Assembly: GCA_963971305.1 (NCBI GenBank)
Contig: OZ020304.1
Coordinates: forward strand, 36,489,233-36,553,232
Direction: 5' to 3'
DNA from: Arcuatula senhousia
Lineage: Eukaryota; Mollusca; Bivalvia; Mytilida; Mytilidae
DNA length: 64,000 nt
Part shown: one piece after another, positions 19,923 through 30,784 of the stretch
Numbering within the stretch: position 1 is the first letter of the stretch
Layout: every line of letters begins with the position of its first letter
Notes under the pieces: model-generated
Databases searched by the model: none
Seen by the model: the letters and a program-made list of their open reading frames with translations, nothing else
Told to the model about the DNA's origin: nothing
Program-made: the position numbers and the translations under genes

Positions 19923-22151
19923 ATGCATTTAATTGAAATCGTGTTCTTTTTGTGCAATATTATGAGAGTTTTTTGTGCAAAAAACGTTTCTGTTAATAGC
20001 ATAATTGAAAAATATGTTCTGTTTTGTGGACCAGATTACGTTTGCGAAAAAGCTAGTGTGGGTTTTCAACAAGTACCTCTTACATATTTACATTTGGATT
20101 TATGTCCAGCCTGTTCATGTCACAAATCGTGTTTGTTTGAAATGAACTGTTGTCCGGATATTTATTTTTCACTTCCACATCAATCATGTGAAAACACAGT
20201 GCTTGTTAATACATCTCCCTACAAAAAGACACCTGATTATGCTATGGTTTCCGAATGTCCTTTCAACACTGACCAGGTGTCAATTGCCAGATGCCTCGCA
20301 AATAGAACAGTTGCTGAAAACATTGCTTTACCCCCTGTAACATCGACGTCAGATCTTCTCACCTATAGAAATAAATATTGTGCATCATGTAACGGACAAA
20401 CACAATTCACAGAATGGGAAATTTCTATCTCTTGTCATTTGTTTGCAGATTTTAATTACATCTCAACTTTTGAAGAGGTAATTGAATATGCAAAAAACAA
20501 GAGCTGCTTATTAAGCCATCTTCCAAGTATTCAGGGAAGTTTAATGGCCGCAAACTGTTCCTTAGAAACAGCGGTAACCTATGATAAATGTAACATAACA
20601 GGTGCCTGGGAAGAATATGATCCAGATATCATGCATGGATGTGACTCTTCTTACATTGCCATCTACAAAAAAATATTCAAAAATATTTTTTGCTATATCT
20701 GCAACCCAATGCGACTGGGGACATTTGATTTGATCGATTCATGTAACACGACAGGAGTATGGGAACCTTATGATTCTGTTCTTGAAGATGCTTGTAAGAT
20801 CAAAGAAAAAGTAAGAAGGCGACATCCATATAAAAACGTGTTTTGTTACCTCTGTAATCGAAACAATACGAACAACAACCATTTGCAAGATGTTTATTTA
20901 GAACACGAAATAACACCGGGTAATGGGATGTACCGAATTAGACCGATCGGTTTTAATCTTCAGTTTTATTTTAGTACGACTAGATTGAATTCTGTAAATA
21001 CAAGCATTCGCAGAGACCAGAACTTGCCTTATAATTTGACAAATATTCTACTACACTATTATGCATGGAAGGTCATGCCGGTAGGGCTTTGTAACTCCAG
21101 TTTGATACCAAGTGAATTTTACAATGTAATAAAAGACACAGTTCTTAGTTGTAGCTGTGATCCTAAGTCCATATTTGCAGGTATGGTCCCACCTTGTATT
21201 GATATTACATTGGCATCCCTTACTGGTTACGTGTCAAACGTTATTAGTTTTGGAAATTTCTATAAAACCCCAGAAAAATTTGTCCATGTGATCAAAGGTT
21301 GCTCTACATCCTCTGCAAACATTCATTTAAAAAGAAGGTGTGAAGATAATGCTACAGACACCTTTACATTTCTGTATGTCCAAGATAAATCGACGGGAAT
21401 AATGTACAAAAATATTGACTGCTACTTGTGCAACACTAAATATGATGATGGAACTAGTTTTGAAGCATTGATAGAAGAATTAGAGTTTCCATTTGATGCT
21501 ATATTAATAGATTGTGGCTCTTTACTTTATTTAGACTATTATAAACATTTATCACTTTTTCATCTAATTGAAGACGCCAAGGAAAGTGGATGCCGTTTGA
21601 GTTTTTTCACCGGACTCGGTGGTTTTTGTTTTATGCCAGGAATAGTAAGCAGTTGTAATGAAACGGGTCTTTGGAGTAAAGATGACAGTGATATAGACAA
21701 AGTATGTAGCGATTCAGATAAGTACAGTTACTTCGAACAAAATGGTATTGGTTATAACAACATATTTTGTGCAATGTGCAGCCCATCTTATAGAATGACT
21801 AACACTGTGAATTATTGTAACGAATCAAGCCCTTATTATACACCCCAAAATCAGATAGGCTGTAGGTTATTTCCAGAGAACGTTTTGCATTACCCGTTCA
21901 AGAACATATTTTGTGCTAAATGTTATAGCACTTTTGGGTTTCCTTTTGAAATTGATAACGAATGCTATAGAGAAGGAATTTGCATCTATGAGCCGTTTCT
22001 TTGCGCCTGTAGGGGACCCGGTTGTGTACTACCTGAGGATATTCCTGGCGTAAAGTTTAGAAATCTGTTTTCCTTATATGAAACTAAGAATAACTACGAA
22101 GACCATGACGATACAACATGTCTAGTTAATTTCATCTATGATGCTAAGAAG
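19923..22151 (+). CDS. Receptor exon 1: signal peptide and Cys-rich ectodomain
   Basis: 743 codons. A module with the pattern CNxTGxW, then D, C, (Y/F)KN(I/V)FCxxCN recurs. The CN(x)TG heads are at residues about 223, 274 and 578, with a diverged one at 632; the FCxxC-type ends are at about 256, 307, 500 (IDCYLCN), 616 and 663. If the intron is not removed, translation stops at 22175 after eight intron-encoded residues (VRKVKKK-like), which would give a secreted ectodomain. Many N-glycosylation sequons are present. Confidence 0.85.
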
Positions 22152-25100
22152 GTAAGAAAAGTTAAAAAAAAATAATTCTGAAACCGATCCACCAAAATAT
22201 TATGTAATATTATAACTTCATTTGTTCTTTAATTGCAATTAAAAATGGACCTTTTGTAAAATTGAACAAAGTTTTTATCAAAAATATTTCCATAGAAACA
22301 TAAGTAAATATAAATGTCATGATTTTTGTTTGCACAAAAGCCTTATTTGTTTTATTTTATATACATATATATACATAGATCCGGAATCAACAACGACAGC
22401 TTTCATTTCGTTTACCAGCATTTTAACAAACTTGGTCATTCCATTTTGTCTTTAAAAGTCCGCATTTTGGAAAAAATTTACCATCCTACAAATAAGCCCA
22501 AATTAAGTACACCTTTCCGTAAAGAGAGAGAAGAATTCTGGATTCGACGACTGGGAACTGCACTACCTTATGGCTGCAACGACAATATTGGAAGTGTAGG
22601 AAATTTATCTAGTCCTAGATGCAGTGATGTTAATGTGATGAATCTCTTTGAAAAACCGAAGAGACGGAATCGCTGTCACGGACATCGTAAATATACTCTC
22701 TCAAAAAAATTACGCAACAGTGGAAAATTTCCCTATATGTTTTAAGTAAACCTACTTTAATATAAATTGATATTGCCAAGCCGTTTTTCAATCTTTTTTT
22801 ATCAAATAAAAACGAAGAAAACGACATTGAAGTGAAGTTTATTTTTTATAATTTGGGCAAAATCCTAGCTGTTACGGTTTTTGAAAGAATGCGAGTAGGA
22901 CATAACCAATGTTTTTCCATGGAAATTGTTGGTTGATTTAAAATGGTTGGTTATTGATGCATAATATTAACAATTGATTTCTACTGATGATATCTTTAAA
23001 ACCGGTGAAGTTACGATTTTTCTAAAATAGTAGAAATAAATTTCAATCATTTCTCGTTCTCTTGGTTTTTATTTCATTCATTACAATCGGTTAAAAAATT
23101 GCTTTGCAATACAAAAATAAAATTAGGTAGGTTTATTTAAAATATATAGGGAAATTTTGTATTGTTCTGTAACTTTTTTGAGTGAGTATACAATGCTCAA
23201 AAGCTTTGCGATGTATCAATTAATGGATTGCTTCCGTTTGTCTAAAAACCTTTAGGGATTCATCACATTCGAACTAAACTGAACTCTATTCCCTTTTCTA
23301 AGCTCATTAGTTTGTACAAGGATTATCTAGAAAATCCTGTCACTAACCCCAAGTGTAACATTTATAGACTCACTACTATCGTTCTTGATATCGGTAACAA
23401 CCGCTTATTCAAACCTGTTGGAGTTCCACATGAAAACAGTAAAGACAATCGTTCCTTTCTTTCACTTCAATTTTTAAACAAGGGGTTAGATGCTATAAAT
23501 TTAGGAAATATTTTACACCACAAATCTGTTACGGAACACATTCCTCCTTACTTCAAAAATAAAAGCATTCCCATTATCTCTTATTCCTATACTTCCACCA
23601 TTGCTTCTAAGGTCTTCAACTATAAACAAGTGTTGCGGGATTTCCAAATCAATGACCTCAAAGCAAAACCACCAGACTGTACCTGTGAAAAGTCCCCATT
23701 CTAATATAGTCCCTCTGGCCACGTTATCACTGGTGACTTCAACATCGTGGAAAACGACTTACTTCGCGATGTTTTGGCTAAAGGATCTAAATATCGCGAG
23801 CCAAGACGAATCAACTGGGGCTATAATTTTAAAACAATTATGGATTCAGTTGAATACTATGGCAGAAAATGGGCCAAAAAAAAGAACAGGAGAAAGAATG
23901 TGACGTTTTGTCAGAATGGGTAAAAGCTGTGAGGTCATTGGTTTTGAAAAAAAAGCTCAATGAACACTTATGCAACATCCATTTTCAGCAACGCTGATGT
24001 TGCCAAAACATTGTCCACCTTACATGACAAATATGTTGTTGTACCTGCAGACAAAGCACTAAATAAAGGTAATAACAAAACTACCGAACTTGAATGATCA
24101 ATCTCATAGTCCAGAGAAAATGACAAAAACGAATCAGTCATACCGGAGAATTGGTGGATCGCAATGGTCCTGACTTGGTACAGGCATTTCAAACGAAATG
24201 GTGGGTTAAACCAGGTTTTATGGCGCCAAACCTCCCTCTTCCATTGCGATCTTAGGATCCGGTAATGACCATAGATCACAACATAGTTGTGAGACACAAT
24301 AGGGATATTGAGGTGATCATCTCAGTACAGCAGACCAGTCAAACACTAATTAAAACAATTAACTATCATATCTTTTAACTCAATTTTGAACTTTTCTACC
24401 AGTGGCTGATAACGAAGAAAGAATTTTTTCAGTGACCGTATGAGACGTATTTTCTTATAGCCCTGCTCCAAAAGTCGGTCACGAAGAAATCGGTGTCTGA
24501 TCAAAAAATCTGTGAAATGTGTGCAAGCTCTGGCATATCGAATAAGTTGTGAAATATAAACACCGTATGCAGGAGAAGTAGGTATATTGCTCTGTAGATT
24601 AGGAAAATTAATAATTTTAAAATTAAAATCGTCTCGTTTATCGTAAATTTTTGTACTGAGATGACCACCTGGGTCAAATTCGAGGTGCAAATCCAAGAAA
24701 GACGTGAAGCAATTTGATTCGGTGGTCTCTTTAATCTCCAACTCCGGAGGATATATTGAAGGAATCCATCTACCAAATGAAGTGCTATTGATAGAAAGGA
24801 CATCATCAATATATCTGAATGTAAGATTAAATGACCTTGCCTCTTTCATCTTCTTGTTGTTTACGAGTCCCTGAAGAAATTCAGTCTCGTAAGAGTATAA
24901 AAACAAATCGGCGAGGAGAGGAGCACAGTTTGTGCCCATTGGAATGCCGATTTGTTGTTGAAAAATCTCTCCTCCGAAGGTGACAAATATGTTGTCAATG
25001 AGGAAATCAAGCATACTGCAAACTTGTTCAAGTGTGTAACAAATTTTATCTTTGAAAGATGTTTTGGAAAAGTAGGTATAATTATAACCCAAAACAACAA

Positions 25101-28100
25101 AATTCCTAGAGTTTGAAAAGGCTTTTTCGAGAAGTTTTTTCAGGCGACATTTTAGTTTTTCGTGTGGCAAGGTAGTGTATAAAGTTGAAAAATCGAACGT
25201 TTTCAAAGAGTGGACCTCAGAAAATGATCTAGATTTAAAATGATCTAACAAATCTTTTGAGTTCTTCAAAATCCACATATGGTTAATTCCACTACGATTA
25301 TAAATAGTGTCGCAGTATGCTTGTTGACCTTCTTTGACAGCAGACAAGATTTTAGTTAAATGAACGGACAGCTCTGTAGTTGAACATGATGAAGATCCAG
25401 CTATATACCTTTCTTTGTACGGATTTTTGTGAAGTTTAGGTATCCAGTACAAATATGGTAACTCTTTATGTTCCTCTTTCATTGGAATATTGAAAGAGGA
25501 CATAAAAGAGCTATGGTTGGCTATGATTTCATCTTTGTTAAATGTAGTCCGTGTGTATGTAGCACTAGCGGAAGTATTACCATCAATGCCTAGTTCTTTT
25601 ATTAGACAATTGTAATAGTGTGCTTTACATACAAAAACTATATTATTGGAAGCCTAAATAAGATCATTTTGGTGTGCAATAAACACTATATTGACTGTTT
25701 GACAGCTGCATTGGGGGTTGGTTGTACTAGCAATAGCACCACATACACAGCTACAACACTGTCTAGGAGGAAATTATTGACAATCACATATCTGTCATTT
25801 CCTCCTTCGGCCTTTCTGTTGGTGCCAATAATGATGACATTCCATCCCTGTATTATATTCCTAAATTACATAAAAATCCATGCAAACAGCGCTTCATTGC
25901 AGGGTCATCCAAATGTACAACTAAGCCTCCTTCAGTTTAGTTGACTTCAATACTTACGGCAATAAAATCCGGCCTCCAGAAAAATTACGATTGTTTTTAT
26001 TCTAGAAATGGTGTCAATCAAATGTTGATCCTAAAGAATTCGAAAGAATTGATGGAGATTCTTAAGTCTAAATCAGTTTCATCTTGTAACAGCATCAAAA
26101 CATTCGATTTCTCCACACTATACACTTTTATTCCACATGAACAACTGAAATCGCGATTGGCACAACTGATTAAACGCAGCTTTTTCAAAAAGAATGGAAA
26201 ACGAAGGTACAAATATCCAGTAGTCGATTATCCCAAGACTTACTTTGTCATCAATGAGTCTAAGAAAAAGAACTAATTTACAGAACACCAAATAATAGAC
26301 ATTGCTCAACTACTTTCTCATTGACAACATATTTGTTCAGTTTAGTGGACGTGTTTTTCAGCAAACAATAGGGATTCCAATGGGCACTTATTGTGCACCT
26401 TTGCTTGTTGATTTGTTACTACATTCATATGAAGCAGACTTCTTACAATCTCTTCTAGACAAAAAAAAAAAGATCGTAGACTAGCTCTCTCGTTCAATCT
26501 CACGTTCCGTTATATTGATGATGTCCTTTCACTAAACAATTCTCGATTTGGTGACTTTCTCCATTTCATATATCCTCAGGAGCATGAGATAAAGGACACA
26601 ACGGATTCTAGGAAGTCTTCTTCATACATGTATTTAGATCTACATCTCGAAATTGACTCTCAAGGAAGACTTTCAACAAGGCTTTATGACAAACGTGATG
26701 ACTCCAACTTTCCAATTGTCAACTTTCCCTTCTTGTGTAGCAACATTTCGTCCGCTCCAGCCTATGGAGTTTACGTATCTCAATTGAGTCGTTACTCCAG
26801 AGCGTGTGGGACTTACATCGATTTCCTTAGCAGAGCGTCACGTCTGACACAAAAATTGCTCACACAAAGTTATGTTGCTCCTCGGTTGCTGTCTTCAGAA
26901 CTTTTACGGAAGACATCATACACTTATAAACAAATATGGGATTTCGATCTCTCAAATGAGTGCAGATGTTTGTATGTTGGTTTTAATAGAGTTTTTTTTT
27001 TGTCTTCCTTTACCAGATTTGACAAGCTGAATAGACTGTTGGCAACGCGACAGGTGTGCTATAGCAAACAGGAACTGCTCACTCTTGTTTCGACTGGAGT
27101 TCGCGTTGTTGATTGATACATGTATTCAGTTGTTTTGTGTTTCCATGTTTTACATGTTGTCTATTTTTGTCCCGTTCTTGTTGGTGTTTACTGGTTTTGT
27201 CTTTGCCCTTTCGGACTTTTGACATTCGGATACCCCATTGGTACCTCTGCTTCTTCCATACACTATATAATCTTTTTGAAATTATGCTATTACACTTCAA
27301 ATAGGCGCAATTTTTCATTAAATATGAATATAAGGCCCCGCGATTTTAACGAGCTTTCTTAAGGCATCCATATGTGCTCGACTTAAAGTGAACTTTTAAA
27401 TAAAGTTGAAATTGAAGCAAAGTCTTCGCCCCCTCCCCACAAAAAATCACTCCCAAAATGAAATTTTGAAATAATTAATTCATTTTTAAACGACCACAAA
27501 AAATGTGGTCGTATAATGTTATGGCGATGTCGTCGTCGTTGTTGTCGTCTAGGGACATTTGGTTTCCATGCGATAACTTGAGTAGATGTTGACCGAGTGT
27601 TATGAAGTTTCGATATGATGCTTCTTTTCACTAAAAAGAGATGGTATTGCATTTGGGGTTTCTTGTCCCTACCGTTTCAGAAAAAGGGTAAAAAGAGGCT
27701 AAAATGGTTGTTGTGACAAAATTCTGTAGAATGTTGAGATTTTTTATCTGATTTTTTATCTTTCTTTTTATTCTATTCCACAATAAATTCTGTCAACTAC
27801 ATGTAAATGTGACAACTGTTTTTTTATGTATTATGCACTGTGACATTGCTAATGGGGGTCAACGTTGGGCCACGCCCAAAAAATAAACCTTTGTATTTGT
27901 GGTCCGATTTTCAAAATCTTTTTTTTCATTGGAATCCTTAAGATAATCCTGGATTTTTCAATCAGATTTGCAATATCTCTTATCGTTTTTGAGAAATTAG
28001 GGGTCAAAGGGGCCAAAAACGCCAATTATAAATGTTTCTTTGAATGTACGATAACTTAAGTTGTAGTTGTTCAATTGTTATGAACTTTTAGTATGATGTT

Positions 28101-30726
28101 TTTTGCCTAATAAGGAAGGTATGTAATGAATTTAAAATATTGGGTCTCTACCGTGTCAGAAAAAGGCCAAAAGGGTAAAAATGGGTTTATTGAAAAAAAA
28201 AATTTCTGTAGAATGTTTATTTTTCGTCCGATTTTGATCATTCATTTTTTATGTATTCCTCTATACATTCTACCAACTAAATGTGACAACTGTTTTGATA
28301 TATCGTGCATCGTTACCTTGCGAAGGGGGGGGGAGTCAAAATTGGGTCACACCCTATCAAAATTTTCTTGTGGTCTTATTTTCAAAATCTTTCTTTCATC
28401 GGAAACCTGCAAAAATCCCTACTTGGATTTTTTCAATCAGATATGCCATATTTCTTACTGTTTTTTTTAGAAATTAGGGTGTCAAAGGGATCAAAATCGC
28501 CAGTTATAAGAGTTCCTTAAAATTAAAGTTGGTATAAATAAAAAATTCAAACATGCATTGAAAGTCCACCACAGAATGCACGTGTCAAAGTGCTTTGTGA
28601 GTCCACCATGGGCTAAATGTGTCCAAAGCATTTGACAATCGATACTCGGCCTCCAACGTACAGGGTTCAACATGTTGCAGTCGTATCATGCTACGCTCGG
28701 TGTAGCTTTTTTATTACGAATTCACGAGTATGAAAATAATAAGAAATATGTGTTAGATTGTGGTTATCGGTTAATATAAAATAATAAAAGTAGCTGAAAA
28801 CAAAAACGAAAAGTTTTGGAAAACATATCCATTTCTATATTTCTAATCTTCTTAATAAAAATTAAATCATAGACCCAAACTTATGCATGAAATGTGCTTA
28901 CAAAGATTAGAGAATTATCAAGTCGTTTACATAGATTCTATTGTACATGTAGGTGCAACCTTGGGATTGAATATTATTATTAATTTAGATTTTCTACATG
29001 TGCAACCTTTACAGAGGTTTTTTGTATATCGTTATTATTGCTTTTTCAGAAAATATGCCGAGAAATGTTGTGCAGTCCTGGAAAATTTATCGCGAATGGA
29101 CGCTGTAGAGCGTTATTCAGATATACCAAAAATCTTCGGTTTTCGATGAATTTTAAATTGACGCTTTATATCAATTTTACCATAGACAAAGAAAATGCGA
29201 TATACTCAACAATAAATACTTTACCAGAATGGTGGCAAAGATTATTAAGAGCTGAAATAGGCGTAGAGGTGGTGATTATTTCAGCAACGGCATTCAGCCA
29301 GGGTACATGTGACGAAACGATTTTGAGAGAAACTTTTCTGGAAATGTCAGCTTCGATTAACTTCATAATTGTCTCGTATTGTGATAGACTACAGGTAGAA
29401 AAACAACTATTTGCTTTTCAAAATGATTTTGGGAATCTTATATTCGGCATGGAAAATGCTTCTCTGAGTGGTAACTCGACACAATATACCGCTAACGTTA
29501 CATACAGTGGCCTCTTAGCAGATCCCCCACTAATAGAAAGAGGTTTCAACTTACATACAGAAATAGTAGATATCAATAATACATGCCAAGTTTGTAGTAT
29601 GTTTACAAGTTTAGAATCTAATTATACGAAATATAAGTCTGTGGCCATATCTAGACAGCTTTTTTGTCCCTACATAGAGTTTAAAGAAGAAGAATATATA
29701 TACAATGCATCAAGAAAAATAATAACTTTTATCAATTTCAACGCTGTGTTACATTCAGATATGGTTACGTTTGTTCAAGACACCAAATCAACCGTTTATG
29801 CCTGTGTAGATGACATTTTGTCAACTATTGATAAAACAGAATACAGGAAGACAAATTTTGAAATGGTTGTTGACGTTCTAAATATTGTTTGTACTTGTAT
29901 GTCAATTTTGTGTTTACTTTTGTCATTAGTAACGTACTGTTTGTTTCCTAATTTGCGAACATTACCCGGGAGAAACAACATGTGTCTCATATCGTCGTTG
30001 CTTATCGCACAAGCTTGCTTCCAGTTTGGATCAATATGGACAAATTATATCATAGTCTGTAAAGTAGTTGGCACTGTTCTGCATATGTTCTGGCTTTCGA
30101 CATTTGGATGTATGTTTACTTGCTCTTTTCACATGTATATAGTTTTTACATCACTGAAGGTTCTAAACAAGGACGAAGAAAAACATAAGTTTTATAAATA
30201 TCTATGCTTTAACTTCGGAATTCCTATCGTTATCGTTGTTACAAATGTACTGGTCCACCTTGGAATATATGGTCTAGAAAACATAGGATACGGCGAAGAA
30301 TATTGTTTTATTTCAGACTTAATTCCTAAGGTTGCAACATTTATATCTCCCGTTGGACTGGTTTGTATAATAAATATATTTCTCTTCATCAAAACAGCTC
30401 GCACAATACATCAACGACCAACTGTACGTAGTACAAGAGACGCTCAAAACGATTTTGTTATCTACATAAAAATGTTTGCTTTAACTGGAATTACTTGGCT
30501 TGGTCAGATAATTGATGGCATTTTCCCTTTATCTGTCATTTCTTTGATTGTGACTCTACTTACAGGATTACAAGGTATGTTTATATTTCTAAGTTATGTC
30601 GGCAACAAAAGAGTTTTAGGAATGTACAGGAAAAAGTTTTGTCGAAAAGAAACAACTAAACAACTGTCTGTTATTAGTTCGAAAAGCCTTGATTCAAATA
30701 CTGGGACGAGAACAACCGGCTTATAA
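19923..30726 (+). CDS. Family B/adhesion-like seven-transmembrane receptor with large Cys-rich ectodomain
   Basis: Two coding exons, 19923-22151 and 29050-30726, join in phase 0 (AAG|GTAAGA donor; TTTTTCAG acceptor) into about 1301 aa. I start at the ATG at 19923 because it opens directly into a signal peptide (MHLIEIVFFLCNIMRVFCA); an in-frame ATG at 19890 adds 11 residues that weaken it. The ectodomain of about 1015 residues starts with a somatomedin-B-like cluster (about 35-95, CPACSCHK..CCPD) and holds a recurring Cys/Trp module. Seven membrane spans run from about 1016 to 1260: PGRNNMCLISSLLIAQ after TM1, a Cys at the start of TM3 and one in ECL2 (EEYCFIS), and GITWLGQ in TM6, all family B-like. 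The cytoplasmic tail is short and Ser/Thr-rich. No canonical GPS cleavage motif is visible before TM1. The ligand is unknown; Methuselah-like and adhesion receptors are the nearest relatives. Confidence 0.85.
22376..22745 (+). pseudogene. GIY-YIG-like endonuclease domain fragment
   Basis: Open from an upstream AT-rich junction. It keeps the second half of the domain: the HFN..GHS segment, an LEK strand and R.REEFWIRRLGTALPYGCND, where the Glu of REEFW is the expected metal-binding residue. The GIY and YIG strands themselves are missing, as in a 5'-truncated copy. A basic tail (KPKRRNRCHGHRKY) follows. Confidence 0.6.
23270..24066 (+). pseudogene. Penelope-like element: region N-terminal to the reverse transcriptase
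   Basis: It contains a CTCEKSPF motif and, past a stop at about 23702, GHVITGDFNIVENDLLRDVL, KYREPRRINW, then LHDKYVVVPADKA at about 24018-24058. Several frame changes show decay. It ends at the 8-bp target-site duplication CTAAATAA (24059-24066). Confidence 0.65.
24067..25653 (-). mobile_element. Nested 5'-truncated Penelope-like element, minus strand
   Basis: It is inserted into the + strand element between duplicated CTAAATAA (24059-24066 and 25654-25661). Read on the minus strand it begins ASNNIVFVCKAHYYNCL and stays open to a stop near 24346. The 3' tail (24345 to 24067) contains CTGTACCAAGTCAGGACCAT. The 5' truncation point is homologous to the point at which the host element was cut. 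Confidence 0.75.
24346..25653 (-). CDS. Reverse transcriptase domain of nested Penelope-like element (5'-truncated, otherwise intact)
   Basis: About 435 codons are open on the minus strand from the truncation at 25653; the first ATG is at 25503. Motifs in order: YLYWIPKLHKNPYKERYIAG (fingers), FDFSTLYTTLPHEKL (motif A), IGIPMGTNCAPLLADLFLYS (motif B), FRYIDDVLSIN (motif C with the catalytic DD pair), FTSFLDLHLEFD (motif D) and a C-terminal thumb with AYGVYISQLIRYARAC. It lacks the endonuclease and N-terminal domain, so it cannot act alone. It is much better preserved than the host element, so it is younger. Confidence 0.8.
   Translation of the reverse strand, partial: ASNNIVFVCKAHYYNCLIKELGIDGNTSASATYTRTTFNKDEIIANHSSFMSSFNIPMKEEHKELPYLYWIPKLHKNPYKERYIAGSSSCSTTELSVHLTKILSAVKEGQQAYCDTIYNRSGINHMWILKNSKDLLDHFKSRSFSEVHSLKTFDFSTLYTTLPHEKLKCRLKKLLEKAFSNSRNFVVLGYNYTYFSKTSFKDKICYTLEQVCSMLDFLIDNIFVTFGGEIFQQQIGIPMGTNCAPLLADLFLYSYETEFLQGLVNNKKMKEARSFNLTFRYIDDVLSINSTSFGRWIPSIYPPELEIKETTESNCFTSFLDLHLEFDPGGHLSTKIYDKRDDFNFKIINFPNLQSNIPTSPAYGVYISQLIRYARACTHFTDFLIRHRFLRDRLLEQGYKKIRLIRSLKKFFLRYQPLVEKFKIELKDMIVNCFN
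25654..27116 (+). pseudogene. Reverse transcriptase part of the host Penelope-like element
   Basis: Reading frames shift at least near 25800, 25930, 26275 and 26480. The same motif series as the minus copy can be followed: LVCNKHYIDC, QMLILKNSKEL, FDFSTLYTFIPHEQL, GIPMGTYCAPLLVDLL, FRYIDDVLSLN, MYLDLHLEIDS, AYGVYVSQLSRYSRAC. The YIDD residues remain, but the frame is broken. Confidence 0.75.
27120..27262 (+). repeat. 3' tail of Penelope-like element
   Basis: Non-coding sequence directly after the reverse transcriptase stop, matched in inverse orientation by the solo copy at 13732-13850. It ends around GGTACCTCTGCTTCTT. Confidence 0.65.
27480..28520. repeat. Dispersed repeat, GTTATGGCGATG family, two about 460-bp units
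   Basis: It starts at a perfect hairpin CGACCAC/GTGGTCG (27491-27511) and TTATGGCGATGTCGTCGTCG. Two tandem units (about 27610-28060 and 28075-28500) share TATGATG.TT, TTCTGTAGAATGTT, TGTGACAACTGTTTT, GGTC.GATTTTCAAAATCTTT and AAATTAGGG.GTCAAAGGG. It is related to 2390-2700 and 3080-3410. It is in the receptor intron. Confidence 0.65.
28521..29049. other. 3' end of receptor intron
   Basis: AT-rich, ending in the polypyrimidine tract and acceptor of receptor exon 2. Open frames here are not supported as coding. Confidence 0.5.
29050..30726 (+). CDS. Receptor exon 2: juxtamembrane ectodomain, 7TM and tail
   Basis: 558 codons after a strong polypyrimidine acceptor. It begins KICREMLCSPGKFIANGRC, a short Cys motif, followed by about 270 residues of ectodomain with CQVC and further sequons. 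The 7TM block follows. An ATG at 29038 lies upstream of the acceptor inside the intron and is not a likely start. The stop at 30724-30726 is only 58 bp from the inverted repeat at 30785, so the 3' UTR probably runs into it. Confidence 0.88.
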   Translation, partial: KICREMLCSPGKFIANGRCRALFRYTKNLRFSMNFKLTLYINFTIDKENAIYSTINTLPEWWQRLLRAEIGVEVVIISATAFSQGTCDETILRETFLEMSASINFIIVSYCDRLQVEKQLFAFQNDFGNLIFGMENASLSGNSTQYTANVTYSGLLADPPLIERGFNLHTEIVDINNTCQVCSMFTSLESNYTKYKSVAISRQLFCPYIEFKEEEYIYNASRKIITFINFNAVLHSDMVTFVQDTKSTVYACVDDILSTIDKTEYRKTNFEMVVDVLNIVCTCMSILCLLLSLVTYCLFPNLRTLPGRNNMCLISSLLIAQACFQFGSIWTNYIIVCKVVGTVLHMFWLSTFGCMFTCSFHMYIVFTSLKVLNKDEEKHKFYKYLCFNFGIPIVIVVTNVLVHLGIYGLENIGYGEEYCFISDLIPKVATFISPVGLVCIINIFLFIKTARTIHQRPTVRSTRDAQNDFVIYIKMFALTGITWLGQIIDGIFPLSVISLIVTLLTGLQGMFIFLSYVGNKRVLGMYRKKFCRKETTKQLSVISSKSLDSNTGTRTTGL

Positions 30727-30784
30727 ACGCATTAACATAAAATTTCGCCGCAACAATGTTTTTTCATCAACTTTACTATTTAGT

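Larger units (their letters stand above)
22376..27262 (+). mobile_element. Penelope-like retroelement, degraded and interrupted (Naiad-like domain order)
   Basis: It lies in the receptor intron. From 22376 a GIY-YIG-like endonuclease domain is truncated at its N-terminus (HFNKLGHS..LEKIYH; REEFWIRRLGTALPYG). From about 23270 comes the domain preceding the reverse transcriptase (PPDCTCEKSPF, then a stop, then GHVITGDFNIVEN, then KYREPRRINW and LHDKYVVVPADKA). After the inserted segment 24067-25653 the frame resumes with LVCNKHYIDC and reverse transcriptase motifs (FDFSTLYTFIPHEQL; GIPMGTYCAPLL; FRYIDDVL), ending near 27116. A non-coding 3' tail follows to about 27262. Stops and frameshifts make it dead. 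GIY-YIG upstream of the reverse transcriptase is the permuted order described for Naiad elements; canonical Penelope elements carry it downstream. Confidence 0.75.

Noticed and set aside
29038..29049. ATG at 29038 as the start of a separate short receptor gene
   Set aside because: These bases are the polypyrimidine tract and acceptor; joining at 29050 restores a receptor with signal peptide and ectodomain in phase 0.
28883..29149. 88-codon frame overlapping receptor exon 2
   Set aside because: It is in a different frame from the 7TM coding sequence and runs through the acceptor.
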